A DNA stretch of 19,908 nucleotides, taken from the NCBI GenBank assembly GCA_038227745.1, contig JBBRPS010000073.1:1-19908 (forward strand), read 5' to 3'. Below, piece by piece: positions 1-7,264 of the stretch. Numbering within the stretch: position 1 is the first letter of the stretch; each line of letters starts with the position of its first letter. A program made the position numbers and the translations under genes. The notes beneath the pieces were generated by a model, which was given only the letters and a program-made list of their open reading frames with translations, did not search any database and was not told the origin of the DNA. The DNA is from DASPXY01 sp038227745 (lineage in GTDB: Bacteria; Planctomycetota; Planctomycetia; Gemmatales; Gemmataceae).

Positions 1-209
1 AGCATCCGCGCGAACGCCTCGGGGTCCTCCCTCGTCGCCAGGAGGTAGGACCAGGGCTGCTCGTTGTACGAGGAGGGCGCCCAACGGGCCGCCTCGAACA
101 GCGACAGCAAGTCAGCCTTCGCAACCGAGCGGTCGGCGAAGGCGTAGGGACTCCAGCGCGCGGCGATCAGCTCATGCACCGGGTGGTCGGTCTCGGCTCG
201 GATGGTCAT
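1..209 (-). CDS. Nitroreductase family protein (5' part, cut by window edge)
   Basis: The first 69 codons of a nitroreductase-family flavoprotein are present; the rest lies beyond base 1. Reading from the ATG at 209, residues 18-26 (ARWSPYAFA) and 42-53 (ARWAPSSYNEQP, followed by WSYLLATRED) match the N-terminal FMN-binding part of the family, where an Arg-Ser/Trp-Pro segment and an 'AxxAPSxxNxQPW' motif contact the flavin. Family members use NAD(P)H to reduce nitro compounds, quinones or similar acceptors in the cytoplasm; the substrate cannot be told from this fragment. The start is supported by AAAGGAGT about 7 bases upstream. It points the same way as the kinase gene at 370-4770 but lies 160 bases downstream of that gene's stop, past hairpins, so it is probably transcribed separately. 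Family assignment is firm; specific function is unknown. Confidence 0.85.
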   Translation of the reverse strand, partial: MTIRAETDHPVHELIAARWSPYAFADRSVAKADLLSLFEAARWAPSSYNEQPWSYLLATREDPEAFARM

Positions 210-369
210 GGCGTGACTCCTTTTCGTCGGGGTGCCGTGCGGGTAGTCTACCGACGCCCGGGGCGAAGAGGAGGAGGGATGAGGGTAACCCCCATCCCGA
301 CCCGGCCCTTGGTCTCCCCCCGAATAAAGCCCGGGGTGGAGTCTTCGGAACTCCGGGCGGGGCGGGAGA
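210..369 (-). promoter_or_regulatory. Intergenic hairpins downstream of the kinase gene (possible terminator)
   Basis: Two inverted repeats lie between the kinase stop at 370 and the nitroreductase start. One spans 329-358: GCCCG/CGGGC plus GAGT/ACTC around a 7-base loop, with a 5-base bulge. The other spans 276-298: 11-base arms with a single A-C mismatch around one central base (GGGATGAGGGT / ACCCCCATCCC). Both could fold in the RNA of the minus-strand kinase gene. Neither is followed by a U-tract, so an intrinsic terminator is not proven. The nitroreductase promoter must also lie here, but no clear -35/-10 pair was recognised. Confidence 0.35.
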
Positions 370-3300
370 TCACCGGTAAGTCCTCGCCGGACGCAGGCCG
401 ACCGAATTGAGGCGTGACGACGGCCGACGGTAGTTGCGGTTGGCGGAGCGCACATACGGCGCCTGGTAGTCGAAGGAGCCGCCACGCAAGCCCCAACTAT
501 CCGTATCGTCTACATTGTATTTAATATCTTCACTATCTCCGTATACCATCCTCCCGCCTGGGTAAGGGAGATAGCGGTCCTGGGACCATTCCAGGGCATT
601 GCCATAAATGTCGAACTGTCCCAGGTCATTCGGCTTGAGCTGTCCCCCCGGCCAGGCCTGGTCGCCGCTGTTGTTCGGATACCAGGCGTACTCCCCAAGC
701 AGCCCCTCTGCCGAGCCGTAGAACCGGCTGCTCGACGCTCCCGCACGGCAGGCGTACTCCCACTCCGCCTCCGTCGGCAGCCGGTAGCCCGTTTTCTCCA
801 GGTGGCCCTTGGCCAGCACCATCCCCTCCTCGATCGCCGCCGGGTCCTTCGGGTAGACCCACTGCTCCTCGGGGATCCCTTCCCGCGTGCTCAACCAGTT
901 GCAGTACGCCGCCGCCTCATACCACGTCACCGTCACCTGCGGCCCGTCGTCCTCCGGACTGTACTTCTTCAGGTAGGAGTGCCGGCGCTTGAACTCCGGG
1001 TTGGCCTCCAGGAAGCGCTGGAATTGCGCCACCGTCACTTCCTTCGTCGCGATGGCGAACGCGCGGTCGATGCGGCGGCGGTGCGGTATCTCGGAAGAGA
1101 ATCGATCCGCCTCGTGCAGCGGCGAACCCATGAGGAAGACCGCGGGCTTGCGGATCAGCGCGAACGTGTGTCCCTCCTTGGCCGTCACGTACCAGTCGCG
1201 TTTCCCCGGCTCATTACCGGCCAGCTCCGCGTCGAGCTTGCGAAGCGCCGCGGCCTGGTCCCAGTTTAGCTTGCGCGCCGCCAGTCCCTGTTTGCCGTGG
1301 CGGAGCAGCCAGTCGATGGCCGAATGGATCCCCGGGTCCGGGTCGTCGCGATACCATTGCAGCAGCGTCGGGACGAGCTTTCCCCGCTTGTTCGCCGGGA
1401 GCTGTCTCGCGGTAAACTCGCCCAGGCTCAGGATCAGTGCGCGACGCTCGGACACGTCCAGCTTCGCCCCAAGTGCCAGGCGCTCGAGGATTGCTTCCGG
1501 GTCGGACTTCAGCCGACCCAGCGCGTGGATGAGGTAGGTGCGCCGGCTCGGGTCGGGCGTGTGCTTCAGCAGCGGCCAGACCGCCGCCGCGTGGCCGAGC
1601 TGCGCCAGGGCCACGGCCGCCTGCGCCTGTCGGCTGGCGAGCGCGTCCTTGACCGTGTCGGGCACGATGGGCCGGTGCCAGACCGAGGCGGCCGTCAGCG
1701 GTTTGCCCTCCTCCAGCCACGCCACCGCGATCGCGGTCGGTCGATATCCCCGTGCCACCAACTCCCCGCAGCGCTTCCGGTGGGCCTCCGGAGTCAGCCC
1801 GTGCAACTCCTCCGACGCGAAGGCAGCGCTGCCGTGCCAGACGGCCGCGTAGCGCGTGGCGGGACCAGCGGGGGACGCGGCCGAGCTGACGGCGATATCG
1901 GCCTGGAGGTTCCGGGCAGGAAAGAATTGGTCGAGGTACGCCTGCTCGGCCAGATCCCAGCTGACGTTCCAGTCCGCCGGTGCCGGCTTGCTCTTGCCCC
2001 ACACGCCGCTGTAAAGCCTCTGCCCATCCGGCCCCGGGAACGCTTGCACGGTGTGGGGCACGAACCCCTCGTTCTTGTAAGGTTCGTAGGCGGCCGTGTG
2101 CCTGGCGTACTCGGCGCCGAGGTAGATGCCGGTTTGCTCCCCCTTGTCGATCGCTGTCGCCCACAGCGCGCCATAGCGCGTCGCGCCGGCAGCCTGGCCC
2201 GCGATCTTCGGGAGATAGCCGGCCACGTCCACAGCGACCATCCCCTGGCCGCGGGCTTCCACGTCGCGCTGGTGGATCTCCTCGGCGGACAGATCCTGGA
2301 CCATCCGCCACTCCCGCCCGTCGCGCGTCCAGACCGCCGCCACCCGAACGGTGTCGCCGCTGAGGAACGGCCGCAGCCGCACGGGCCGGTAGCCGCACCG
2401 CCGCAGGCCCGCGGCGAGGTCTTTGAAGTCAGCGAGCGGCAGCGTCTGGCACAGGGCAAAGCGCTCGGCCACCAGCCCCTCGGCCTTCTCGACCTTCGCG
2501 ACCAGGGCGGGCGCGGGCGCCTTCCAGGCCGGATCAATGGGCGGGTCCTTCCAGTCGGGGGTCGCCACCTTGCCCAGCTCCGCCAGCAGCAGCGCGACGG
2601 CCCGCTCGCGGTGCGCCTTGAGCCGCGGGAGCAGCGCCTGCCACTGCCGCGGGTCGGCCTCTGCGAGCAGGTCGGTGAGGATCTCCGGCCGGTCGCGGGT
2701 GTAGTCGGCCAGGACCTCGGCCGCCACCTGCCGCTTTTCCGCCAGTGCCCGCCCGTGGAACACGTCGCCCAGCGGCGCCAGCAGCTCGCCGCGCACGGGC
2801 CGCAGGGCCTCGGCCCACAGGCCCAGGTGCAGGGGGTTCGCGCTGAGGAACTCCTCCACCACCGCTGTCCGCGCCACGCGCCAGCGCCCGTTCCCCGGGT
2901 CGAACGCGGCCAGCGCCACCAGGGCACGGAAACGCTCCGCGGGTGCCGTCTTCGCCCCATCCACCGTCTTCCACAAGGGAGCGGCCAGGGCATCTCCGTG
3001 GGGCCGCAGGGCGTCGCGGACCAGCAGCATCTCCTGCGGATCCTCGGCCTGGAGCATCCACGCCCGCAGCGGCTCGGTCACGGCGGCGCCGTCGAGCGCC
3101 AGCAGGGCCAGGGCGGCCCGCATCCGCCCGGTGCGTGTCTCTCGGGAATCGTCCTGTGCCCACAGCTCGCGCAGCCGGGGCAGCACATCCGCGCGCGTCG
3201 TCTTCAGGTTGTCGATGATGTTCGGGACCGCCCGCGCGTTGGCCGTCAGCAGCGCATCCACCTGGGCCAGCGCCCGGTCCTTGCGTGCGCGCTCCTCACC

Positions 3301-4770
3301 GCGCAGGGCGTCGCCGATGAGCAGCGTGCTGACCGCCAGCGCCACCACCGCCGTCATCAGCAGGGCGGCGCCCCCGGTCACCAGCGCCCGGTGCCGGCGC
3401 ATCCAACGGCGCACCCGGGCGGGCAGCGACTCGCGGTGCGCACTGACCGGCTCGTCGGCCAGCCAGCGCTCGACGTCGGCTGTCAGCGCCCGCGCCGAGG
3501 CGTAGCGCTGCTCCGGCTCCAGCGCCATCGCCTTCAGGCAAATCGCCTCCAGGGCGGGCGGGGCCTGACGGTTGACCTGGCGCGGCGGCGCGAAGTCCCC
3601 CCGCTGCAATTTCTGGAGCACAGACCCAACGTCCTCATCCTCGAACGGGGCCTTGCCGGTGAGCAGGTGGTAGAGGGTGGCGCCCAGACTGTAGACGTCG
3701 CTCGCCGGCCCCAGCCGGTCGAGCCGCCCTGCCGCCTGCTCGGGCGACATGTACGCCGGCGTGCCCATGGCCCGGCCCATCTGCGTCGGCGCCGACCCGC
3801 TGGCCGTCGCGGGCGCGAGCGCGCCCTCGGTCCGTCCGGCCTCGGCCTCCGCCTCGGCCTTCCCCAGTACCTTGGCGAGGCCCCAGTCCACGACGAGCGT
3901 TTCGCCGTACTGCCCGAGCATGACGTTGGCGGGCTTGAGGTCGCGGTGCAGCACCCCACGAGAGTGCGCGTAGGCGATGGCGTTGCACACGTCCACGAAC
4001 CGCCCCAGCAGCTGCCGCAACTCCACCTGGCGGGCGCCCGGGTCGCGTCCACGCGCTTCCGCCTGGTGGAAGCGGGCGATGGCGTCCTTGAGGGAGTCGC
4101 CCCTGATGAAGCGCATGGCATAGAACGGTCGGCCGTCGGCGTAGAGCCCCAGGCCGTAGACCGGGACGATGCCGGGGTGCTCCAGGCGGCCGGTGATCTC
4201 CGCCTCCAGGACGAAGCGGGCGCGGCTCTCCGGGTCGTCGGCGTGCTGGAGCTGGATCTCCTTGAGGGCAACCTCGCGGTGCAGCTCCTCGTCCAGGGCC
4301 ACGAAGACCTGGCCCAGGCCGCCGCGGGCGTGCGGCCGCAGGATGGAAAAGCGGGGGGCGGCGGGACGTGCCCCCGAGGTGGGGGCCGCGTTGCCGGCCG
4401 CATTGGTGTCCTGCCCGGAGGCACGGCAGAGGGTGCCGTCCAGGCTAGCCTGGAGGTCGGTATCGGGGACTTGCCGCAGCGCTTCGCGGACCGGCGCGAG
4501 GGGGACGGCGGCCCCGGGCGATTTCATCGCCGTCAGGCTTTGCTGCGGGTCGCCGTGATGGCGGGCGAGGTGTTGTGCGAGCAACTCGGCGAGGGAGGCG
4601 TTCTCGGCCTCGGTCACGTCACCGCGTTCGACCAGAAGCTGGCCGAGGGGCCTGGACTTGTCGAGAGCCCACGCGCTCATGGCGGCGACGAGCCGTTCCT
4701 GCGTGACGAAGGCATTCTGCACGGCCAGGATGCCGAAGAGGAGGTTGCGGTCGGTGATCGGGTCCGACAT
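370..4770 (-). CDS. Membrane Ser/Thr protein kinase with HEAT-like, beta-repeat and FGE-like C-terminal domains
   Basis: This 1466-residue protein has a multi-domain receptor-like layout. Residues 1-85 form a helical N-terminal domain (LLFGILAVQNAFV, PLGQLLVERGDV) that I recall from many planctomycete kinases. The kinase domain (about 140-440) has a Gly-rich loop at 149-155, ATP-binding Lys170, catalytic HRD at 275-277 followed by LKPAN, DWG instead of DFG at 295-297, and SPE at 342-344, so it looks active. A membrane segment covers about 463-485. Helical HEAT-like stretches occupy roughly 500-730 and 1040-1160. Between about 790 and 1033 are five 'G(Y)xP...RYAAVW' units resembling Pfam BTRD1. 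An FGE/sulfatase-modifying-factor-like domain fills 1190-1466 (FLMGSP, RLPTEAEWEYACRAG, DIYGNALEW, RGGSF). The two FGE catalytic Cys positions appear to be Tyr1435 and Val1440, so formylglycine synthesis is unlikely. The frame stays open to an ATG at 4959, but ATG 4770 (MSDPITDRNLLFG) begins the conserved N-terminus. Targets are unknown. Confidence 0.93.
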   Translation of the reverse strand: MSDPITDRNLLFGILAVQNAFVTQERLVAAMSAWALDKSRPLGQLLVERGDVTEAENASLAELLAQHLARHHGDPQQSLTAMKSPGAAVPLAPVREALRQVPDTDLQASLDGTLCRASGQDTNAAGNAAPTSGARPAAPRFSILRPHARGGLGQVFVALDEELHREVALKEIQLQHADDPESRARFVLEAEITGRLEHPGIVPVYGLGLYADGRPFYAMRFIRGDSLKDAIARFHQAEARGRDPGARQVELRQLLGRFVDVCNAIAYAHSRGVLHRDLKPANVMLGQYGETLVVDWGLAKVLGKAEAEAEAGRTEGALAPATASGSAPTQMGRAMGTPAYMSPEQAAGRLDRLGPASDVYSLGATLYHLLTGKAPFEDEDVGSVLQKLQRGDFAPPRQVNRQAPPALEAICLKAMALEPEQRYASARALTADVERWLADEPVSAHRESLPARVRRWMRRHRALVTGGAALLMTAVVALAVSTLLIGDALRGEERARKDRALAQVDALLTANARAVPNIIDNLKTTRADVLPRLRELWAQDDSRETRTGRMRAALALLALDGAAVTEPLRAWMLQAEDPQEMLLVRDALRPHGDALAAPLWKTVDGAKTAPAERFRALVALAAFDPGNGRWRVARTAVVEEFLSANPLHLGLWAEALRPVRGELLAPLGDVFHGRALAEKRQVAAEVLADYTRDRPEILTDLLAEADPRQWQALLPRLKAHRERAVALLLAELGKVATPDWKDPPIDPAWKAPAPALVAKVEKAEGLVAERFALCQTLPLADFKDLAAGLRRCGYRPVRLRPFLSGDTVRVAAVWTRDGREWRMVQDLSAEEIHQRDVEARGQGMVAVDVAGYLPKIAGQAAGATRYGALWATAIDKGEQTGIYLGAEYARHTAAYEPYKNEGFVPHTVQAFPGPDGQRLYSGVWGKSKPAPADWNVSWDLAEQAYLDQFFPARNLQADIAVSSAASPAGPATRYAAVWHGSAAFASEELHGLTPEAHRKRCGELVARGYRPTAIAVAWLEEGKPLTAASVWHRPIVPDTVKDALASRQAQAAVALAQLGHAAAVWPLLKHTPDPSRRTYLIHALGRLKSDPEAILERLALGAKLDVSERRALILSLGEFTARQLPANKRGKLVPTLLQWYRDDPDPGIHSAIDWLLRHGKQGLAARKLNWDQAAALRKLDAELAGNEPGKRDWYVTAKEGHTFALIRKPAVFLMGSPLHEADRFSSEIPHRRRIDRAFAIATKEVTVAQFQRFLEANPEFKRRHSYLKKYSPEDDGPQVTVTWYEAAAYCNWLSTREGIPEEQWVYPKDPAAIEEGMVLAKGHLEKTGYRLPTEAEWEYACRAGASSSRFYGSAEGLLGEYAWYPNNSGDQAWPGGQLKPNDLGQFDIYGNALEWSQDRYLPYPGGRMVYGDSEDIKYNVDDTDSWGLRGGSFDYQAPYVRSANRNYRRPSSRLNSVGLRPARTYR

Positions 4771-5092
4771 GGAAGGGTTATCGGTTGGTCCCCTTGCTTT
4801 GCTGTGCCGTTCCACCCTGCGGGTTGCGGCCACGCCGGCCGTCAGGGCAAGGGAGGCGCGACGGCGACGGGGGTGATTGTACCAGCGCCCCGCGCCGATG
4901 CACGCGCTTTCCGTGTCGCCGGCGACAGGGGGGCGCATGGGCGACGTGCGTATCGTCACCGACGAGGGGGGCTGCCGGGCTGGTCACAGGGAGCGATGGG
5001 GACGTGAACGGCGGCGCCGGCAACCCTCGCAGCGGCAGGGCGCTCCGCCTGGGAGCGCTCCCTGCCGCCAGCCGGCATCGCTTGCCGGGCGA
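4771..5092. other. Intergenic region between the TIGR03067-type gene and the kinase gene
   Basis: This 322-base stretch separates two minus-strand genes. It holds the hairpin at 5032-5068, listed separately. The rest is GC-rich upstream DNA of the kinase gene. The kinase frame stays open to 4959 without recognisable protein similarity, which is common at this base composition. No convincing promoter, small ORF or RNA gene was seen. Confidence 0.6.
5032..5068 (-). terminator. Strong GC-rich hairpin after the TIGR03067-type gene
   Basis: The arms GCGGCAGGG + CGCTCC (5032-5046) and GGAGCG + CCCTGCCGC (5052-5057, 5060-5068) pair perfectly over 15 bp. There is a 2-base bulge (5058-5059) and a 5-base loop (5047-5051). 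It starts 24 bases after the stop of the minus-strand gene at 5093, the usual place for a terminator. No U-run follows, so it may act as an mRNA 3'-end stabiliser or a Rho-assisted terminator. The hairpin is certain; its function is inferred. Confidence 0.55.
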
Positions 5093-5539
5093 TCATTTCT
5101 TCTCGCGCTTCAGCACCATGAGGAGCGTCTTCTCGCCCTCCTTGGTGGCGAACTCGGTCGGGCGGTCCTGCCCGGTGTCGGCGCCGCAGATGGTGAGGGT
5201 GCCCTTCTCAAGGCGATAGATCGCCTTGTGCAGCTTATCCATGCCGCCCTCGTTGAGGGTCACGTCGATTTGCCGCGGCTTCTTGCCCGGGTGCAGTTTG
5301 TAACTGCCGTCCATCATCTTGTCCATGTGCTTGACCGTCAACTTGCCGTCCGGGCCAAAGGTGATCTGGGCGTCCTTGATTTCCTCCTCGGGCGCCTTCT
5401 TGCCGCCCTTCTCCATGGACGCGACGGTCCAGGTGCCCTGGATCCGCTTCTCGTCGCCCTTGCCGGCCTTGTCGCCGGCCTCGCTGCCGACGCAGACCAG
5501 CAGACTGAGGGCCAGCACCGCCCACATCGTTCGAGTCAT
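5093..5539 (-). CDS. Secreted TIGR03067-domain protein
   Basis: This 148-residue exported protein matches the TIGR03067 family, a small domain found mainly in Planctomycetes and of unknown function. Residues 1-20 are a Sec signal peptide (MTRTMW then a Leu/Val-rich core), with a likely cleavage site after GSEA at 21. The Cys at 16 does not fit a lipobox (LLVC), so a lipoprotein is less likely. Family landmarks are IQGTW (33-37), an FGPDGKLTV strand (61-69), KKPRQIDV (86-93) and the C-terminal DRPTEFATKEG (125-135). The frame is open to an ATG at 5599, but ATG 5539 was chosen because AGGAG sits about 8 bases upstream and it places the signal peptide at the N-terminus. A consensus -35 (TTGACA) lies about 100 bases upstream. 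The gene stands alone and is followed by a strong hairpin. No biochemical role can be assigned. Confidence 0.9.
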   Translation of the reverse strand: MTRTMWAVLALSLLVCVGSEAGDKAGKGDEKRIQGTWTVASMEKGGKKAPEEEIKDAQITFGPDGKLTVKHMDKMMDGSYKLHPGKKPRQIDVTLNEGGMDKLHKAIYRLEKGTLTICGADTGQDRPTEFATKEGEKTLLMVLKREKK

Positions 5540-5636
5540 GCCGCATCTCCTGAGATGAGTGGCCCGACGCCTTCTGTCAAATCCCCGTGAAGTGGCCACG
5601 GGCGCCGGACGACGATCAGTAGACCACGGCAGCAGC

Positions 5637-5658
5637 TGTCAATACAAGTGAATACTTG
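5637..5658 (-). promoter_or_regulatory. Candidate -35 box with adjacent palindrome upstream of the TIGR03067-type gene
   Basis: On the minus strand a perfect TTGACA lies at 5642-5637, about 98 bases before the start at 5539. Just upstream, 5645-5658 reads CAAGTGAATACTTG, a 5-bp inverted repeat with a 4-base centre that could be an operator. At 15-17 bases from the -35 only poor -10 matches are present (best ACTGAT), so the promoter call is weak. Confidence 0.25.
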
Positions 5659-5777
5659 AGCCCGGCGAACGGGATTGTCCCGTCAGCGTGAAAGCGGCCC
5701 GCGTCAAAGATGACAACGCCGGCGCCACCGTCTCCGCCCTGGGCATCACGGACGGCCTGGTGATCACCTCAAGGGTT

Positions 5778-5811
5778 TGGAGGCCCCCAGACGGCGTTCT
5801 GGCGGCCTCCA
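5778..5811. repeat. 34-nt palindrome (hairpin)
   Basis: TGGAGGCC and CCAGA (5778-5785, 5787-5791) pair with TCTGG and GGCCTCCA (5798-5802, 5804-5811). This gives a 13-bp stem broken by one C-C mismatch, with a 6-base loop. It lies between two divergent genes, so it ends neither of them. It may be the terminator of a lost gene or a REP-type element. No T-run follows on either strand. Confidence 0.6.
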
Positions 5812-5861
5812 GGCCCATCACATGAGATGGTCCTCCAAGCAGATGCACCGCCCAAACCCGC

Positions 5862-5895
5862 GTACCGTTTTGTACTGTTTTAGCCCCCTGTACTG
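5862..5895. repeat. Short direct repeats GTACYGTTTT
   Basis: GTACCGTTTT (5862-5871) is directly followed by GTACTGTTTT (5872-5881), and a third GTACTG occurs at 5890-5895. The block sits in the AT-richer section 115 bases before the tRNA fragment. Short direct repeats beside a tRNA-end target are what recombinase arm-type sites look like, but three copies are too few to claim this. Confidence 0.4.
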
Positions 5896-6009
5896 CGATT
5901 GTTTGCGTGAAAACGCTATGGTTTGCTAGGACTTGCCAAAGAGGCATCTTCACCGTAAACTGTTGGTAGCTAAGAACCTTGTTGCTTTTCGGCGTGGGTG
6001 GACGTGACG

Positions 6010-6053
6010 CTTCCCAAGCTGGACGTCGTGGGTTCAAATCCCATCGCCCGCTC
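6010..6053 (+). other. 3' half of a tRNA-Gly(CCC) gene; putative attachment-site remnant
   Basis: The sequence begins with the anticodon loop TTCCCAA (6011-6017, anticodon CCC at 6013-6015). It continues through the 3' anticodon-stem strand GCTGG, a complete T-arm (GTGGG, loop TTCAAAT, CCCAT at 6029-6045) and the 3' acceptor strand CGCCCGC with discriminator T at 6046-6053. The 5' part of a tRNA is missing: no GCGGGCG acceptor strand and no D-arm precede it, and the bases before the loop (GACGC) do not pair properly with GCTGG. No CCA is encoded. A 3' tRNA half alone is the usual footprint of tyrosine-recombinase integration into a tRNA gene. The fragment is certain; the origin is inferred, since no integrase lies nearby. 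Confidence 0.8.
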
Positions 6054-6151
6054 TTAACACAAGCCCTTCGCCGAATACGAGTTAAGCGTACTTTCCAGCG
6101 GTCGTTGTCGCGCTGCTTGGCCTGCCTGAAGGGCGACCGGAAGTCACTTTC

Positions 6152-7228
6152 ATGAATCCGGACTTCAATCAGCCCACCTGGGCGCTGGTGATCGCGACCT
6201 ACCGACGCGAGCATATCTTGCCGCGCTGCCTGCGCCTGGCCGTGCAGCAGACTCGGCCGCCGAGCGAGCTCATCGTTGTTGACGCCAGCCCGGGCTGGGA
6301 AAAGACCCGGGACGAGGTCCTTTTGGCCCTCGCCGCGACCCCCTCGCAGGCGCGCTTGACTTACGTGGCCGCGGACAAACGCTCGTCGGCCTCGCAACGG
6401 AACCAGGGCGTCCGCCTGGCCCGCGCGGACGTCGTGTTCCTGATCGATGACGACTCGCTCATGTACCCGGACTGCGCCGAGCAGATCCTGCGCGTCTACG
6501 AAGGGGACGAGCACGGCGCCGTGGCGGGCGTCAACGCCATGCACGTGCCGGCGCCCCCCGACCAGCCGGACGACGCCCCGGCGCGAGACCCCAGCGAGCA
6601 CGGCACGACCAGACAGTACGGCCCGCTGGCGCGCCTCGCCCGGCGCCTGCTGCGCGCGGATGACGTCTTCGTGCCCTACGACGCCGACTTCCCGCGGCAC
6701 CCCATCCCCGAGGCGGTCGGCAAACTGGCGGTCGGCACCCGGCCCCTCATGGTCGGCTGGGGCATGACGTTCCGCCGTGACGTGTGCCTCAAGGAGCCGT
6801 TCGAGGACATCCTGACGCACTACGCCGCCGGCGAGGACTCGGACATGGGCTACCGCGCGTCCCGGCACGGCCTGCTGCTGACCGCCCTGAAGGCCAACCT
6901 GTGCCACCTCGGGGCGGGGGGAGGACGGCTGGGGCCGTACGTGGTCGCCGCCCTCGGTAACCTCAACCCGCTGGTGCTGCACCGGCTGTACAGTACCGAC
7001 CTGGCCCGCTCGCGGCGGCGCTCGCGTGACCTGCTGCTGCGCCGCGCGCTGATCCTGATGGCCAAGGACCTGTCGCACGGGCGGCTGACGCTGCCCAACG
7101 CGCGGGGCGCCCTGTTCGCCCTGCGCTGGCTGGGCCACATCTTCTCCCTGCAGGAGGCCGAGCTGCGCGCGTGGTATCCGCAGTTCCAGAAGCAACTGAT
7201 TGACGCCTCTGCGTCGCCCGGCCGCTAG
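6152..7228 (+). CDS. Glycosyltransferase family 2
   Basis: This 358-residue GT-A-fold transferase likely adds a sugar from a nucleotide donor to a growing surface glycan at the cytoplasmic membrane face. Residues 11-45 show the family opening (ALVIATYRRE, then LIVVDAS). SASQRNQGVRLARADVVFLIDDDS follows, with the metal/nucleotide-binding DDD at 99-101. The acceptor side has GWGMTFRRDV (202-211) and GEDSDMGYR (227-235), matching the 'ED' motif that holds the catalytic base in GT2 enzymes. No membrane helix is obvious. The ATG at 6152 is the first in frame after the tRNA fragment; its ribosome site is weak (CCGGAAG). It is the first gene of the + strand glycan cluster, 36 bases before the methyltransferase gene. 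Donor and acceptor sugars cannot be predicted. Confidence 0.9.
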   Translation: MNPDFNQPTWALVIATYRREHILPRCLRLAVQQTRPPSELIVVDASPGWEKTRDEVLLALAATPSQARLTYVAADKRSSASQRNQGVRLARADVVFLIDDDSLMYPDCAEQILRVYEGDEHGAVAGVNAMHVPAPPDQPDDAPARDPSEHGTTRQYGPLARLARRLLRADDVFVPYDADFPRHPIPEAVGKLAVGTRPLMVGWGMTFRRDVCLKEPFEDILTHYAAGEDSDMGYRASRHGLLLTALKANLCHLGAGGGRLGPYVVAALGNLNPLVLHRLYSTDLARSRRRSRDLLLRRALILMAKDLSHGRLTLPNARGALFALRWLGHIFSLQEAELRAWYPQFQKQLIDASASPGR

Positions 7229-7264
7229 GCCCTTCGCCGGCCGGGCCGCCCGGAAAGGTCTGTC

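Larger units (their letters stand above)
5540..6151. other. 612-base gene-poor region (possible integration scar)
   Basis: No credible protein gene was found between the divergent genes at 5539 and 6152. It contains, in order, a TTGACA box with an adjacent palindrome (5637-5658), a 34-nt hairpin (5778-5811), a tandem 10-mer (5862-5881) and the 3' half of a tRNA-Gly(CCC) gene (6010-6053). The part at about 5850-6000 is visibly more AT-rich than the rest of the window. A minus-strand frame crosses the region, but part of it is simply the antisense translation of the tRNA fragment (WDLNPRRPAWEAS). The picture fits the worn end of an integrated element; that is an inference. Confidence 0.6.

Noticed and set aside
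4771..4959. Upstream ATG at 4959 extending the kinase by 63 residues
   Set aside because: The added residues are Arg-rich with no family similarity, and the conserved N-terminal domain starts at the ATG at 4770.
1297..5007. 1236-codon open frame on + opposite the kinase gene
   Set aside because: It is an antisense shadow of a very GC-rich gene; the product is Arg/Gly/Pro-rich with no recognisable motifs, while the minus frame encodes clear kinase and FGE-like domains.
5950..6053. Complete tRNA gene
   Set aside because: TTGGTAGCTAAGAAC near 5963 looks faintly like a D-arm, but there is no GCGGGCG acceptor strand and the anticodon stem does not pair, so only the 3' half is real.
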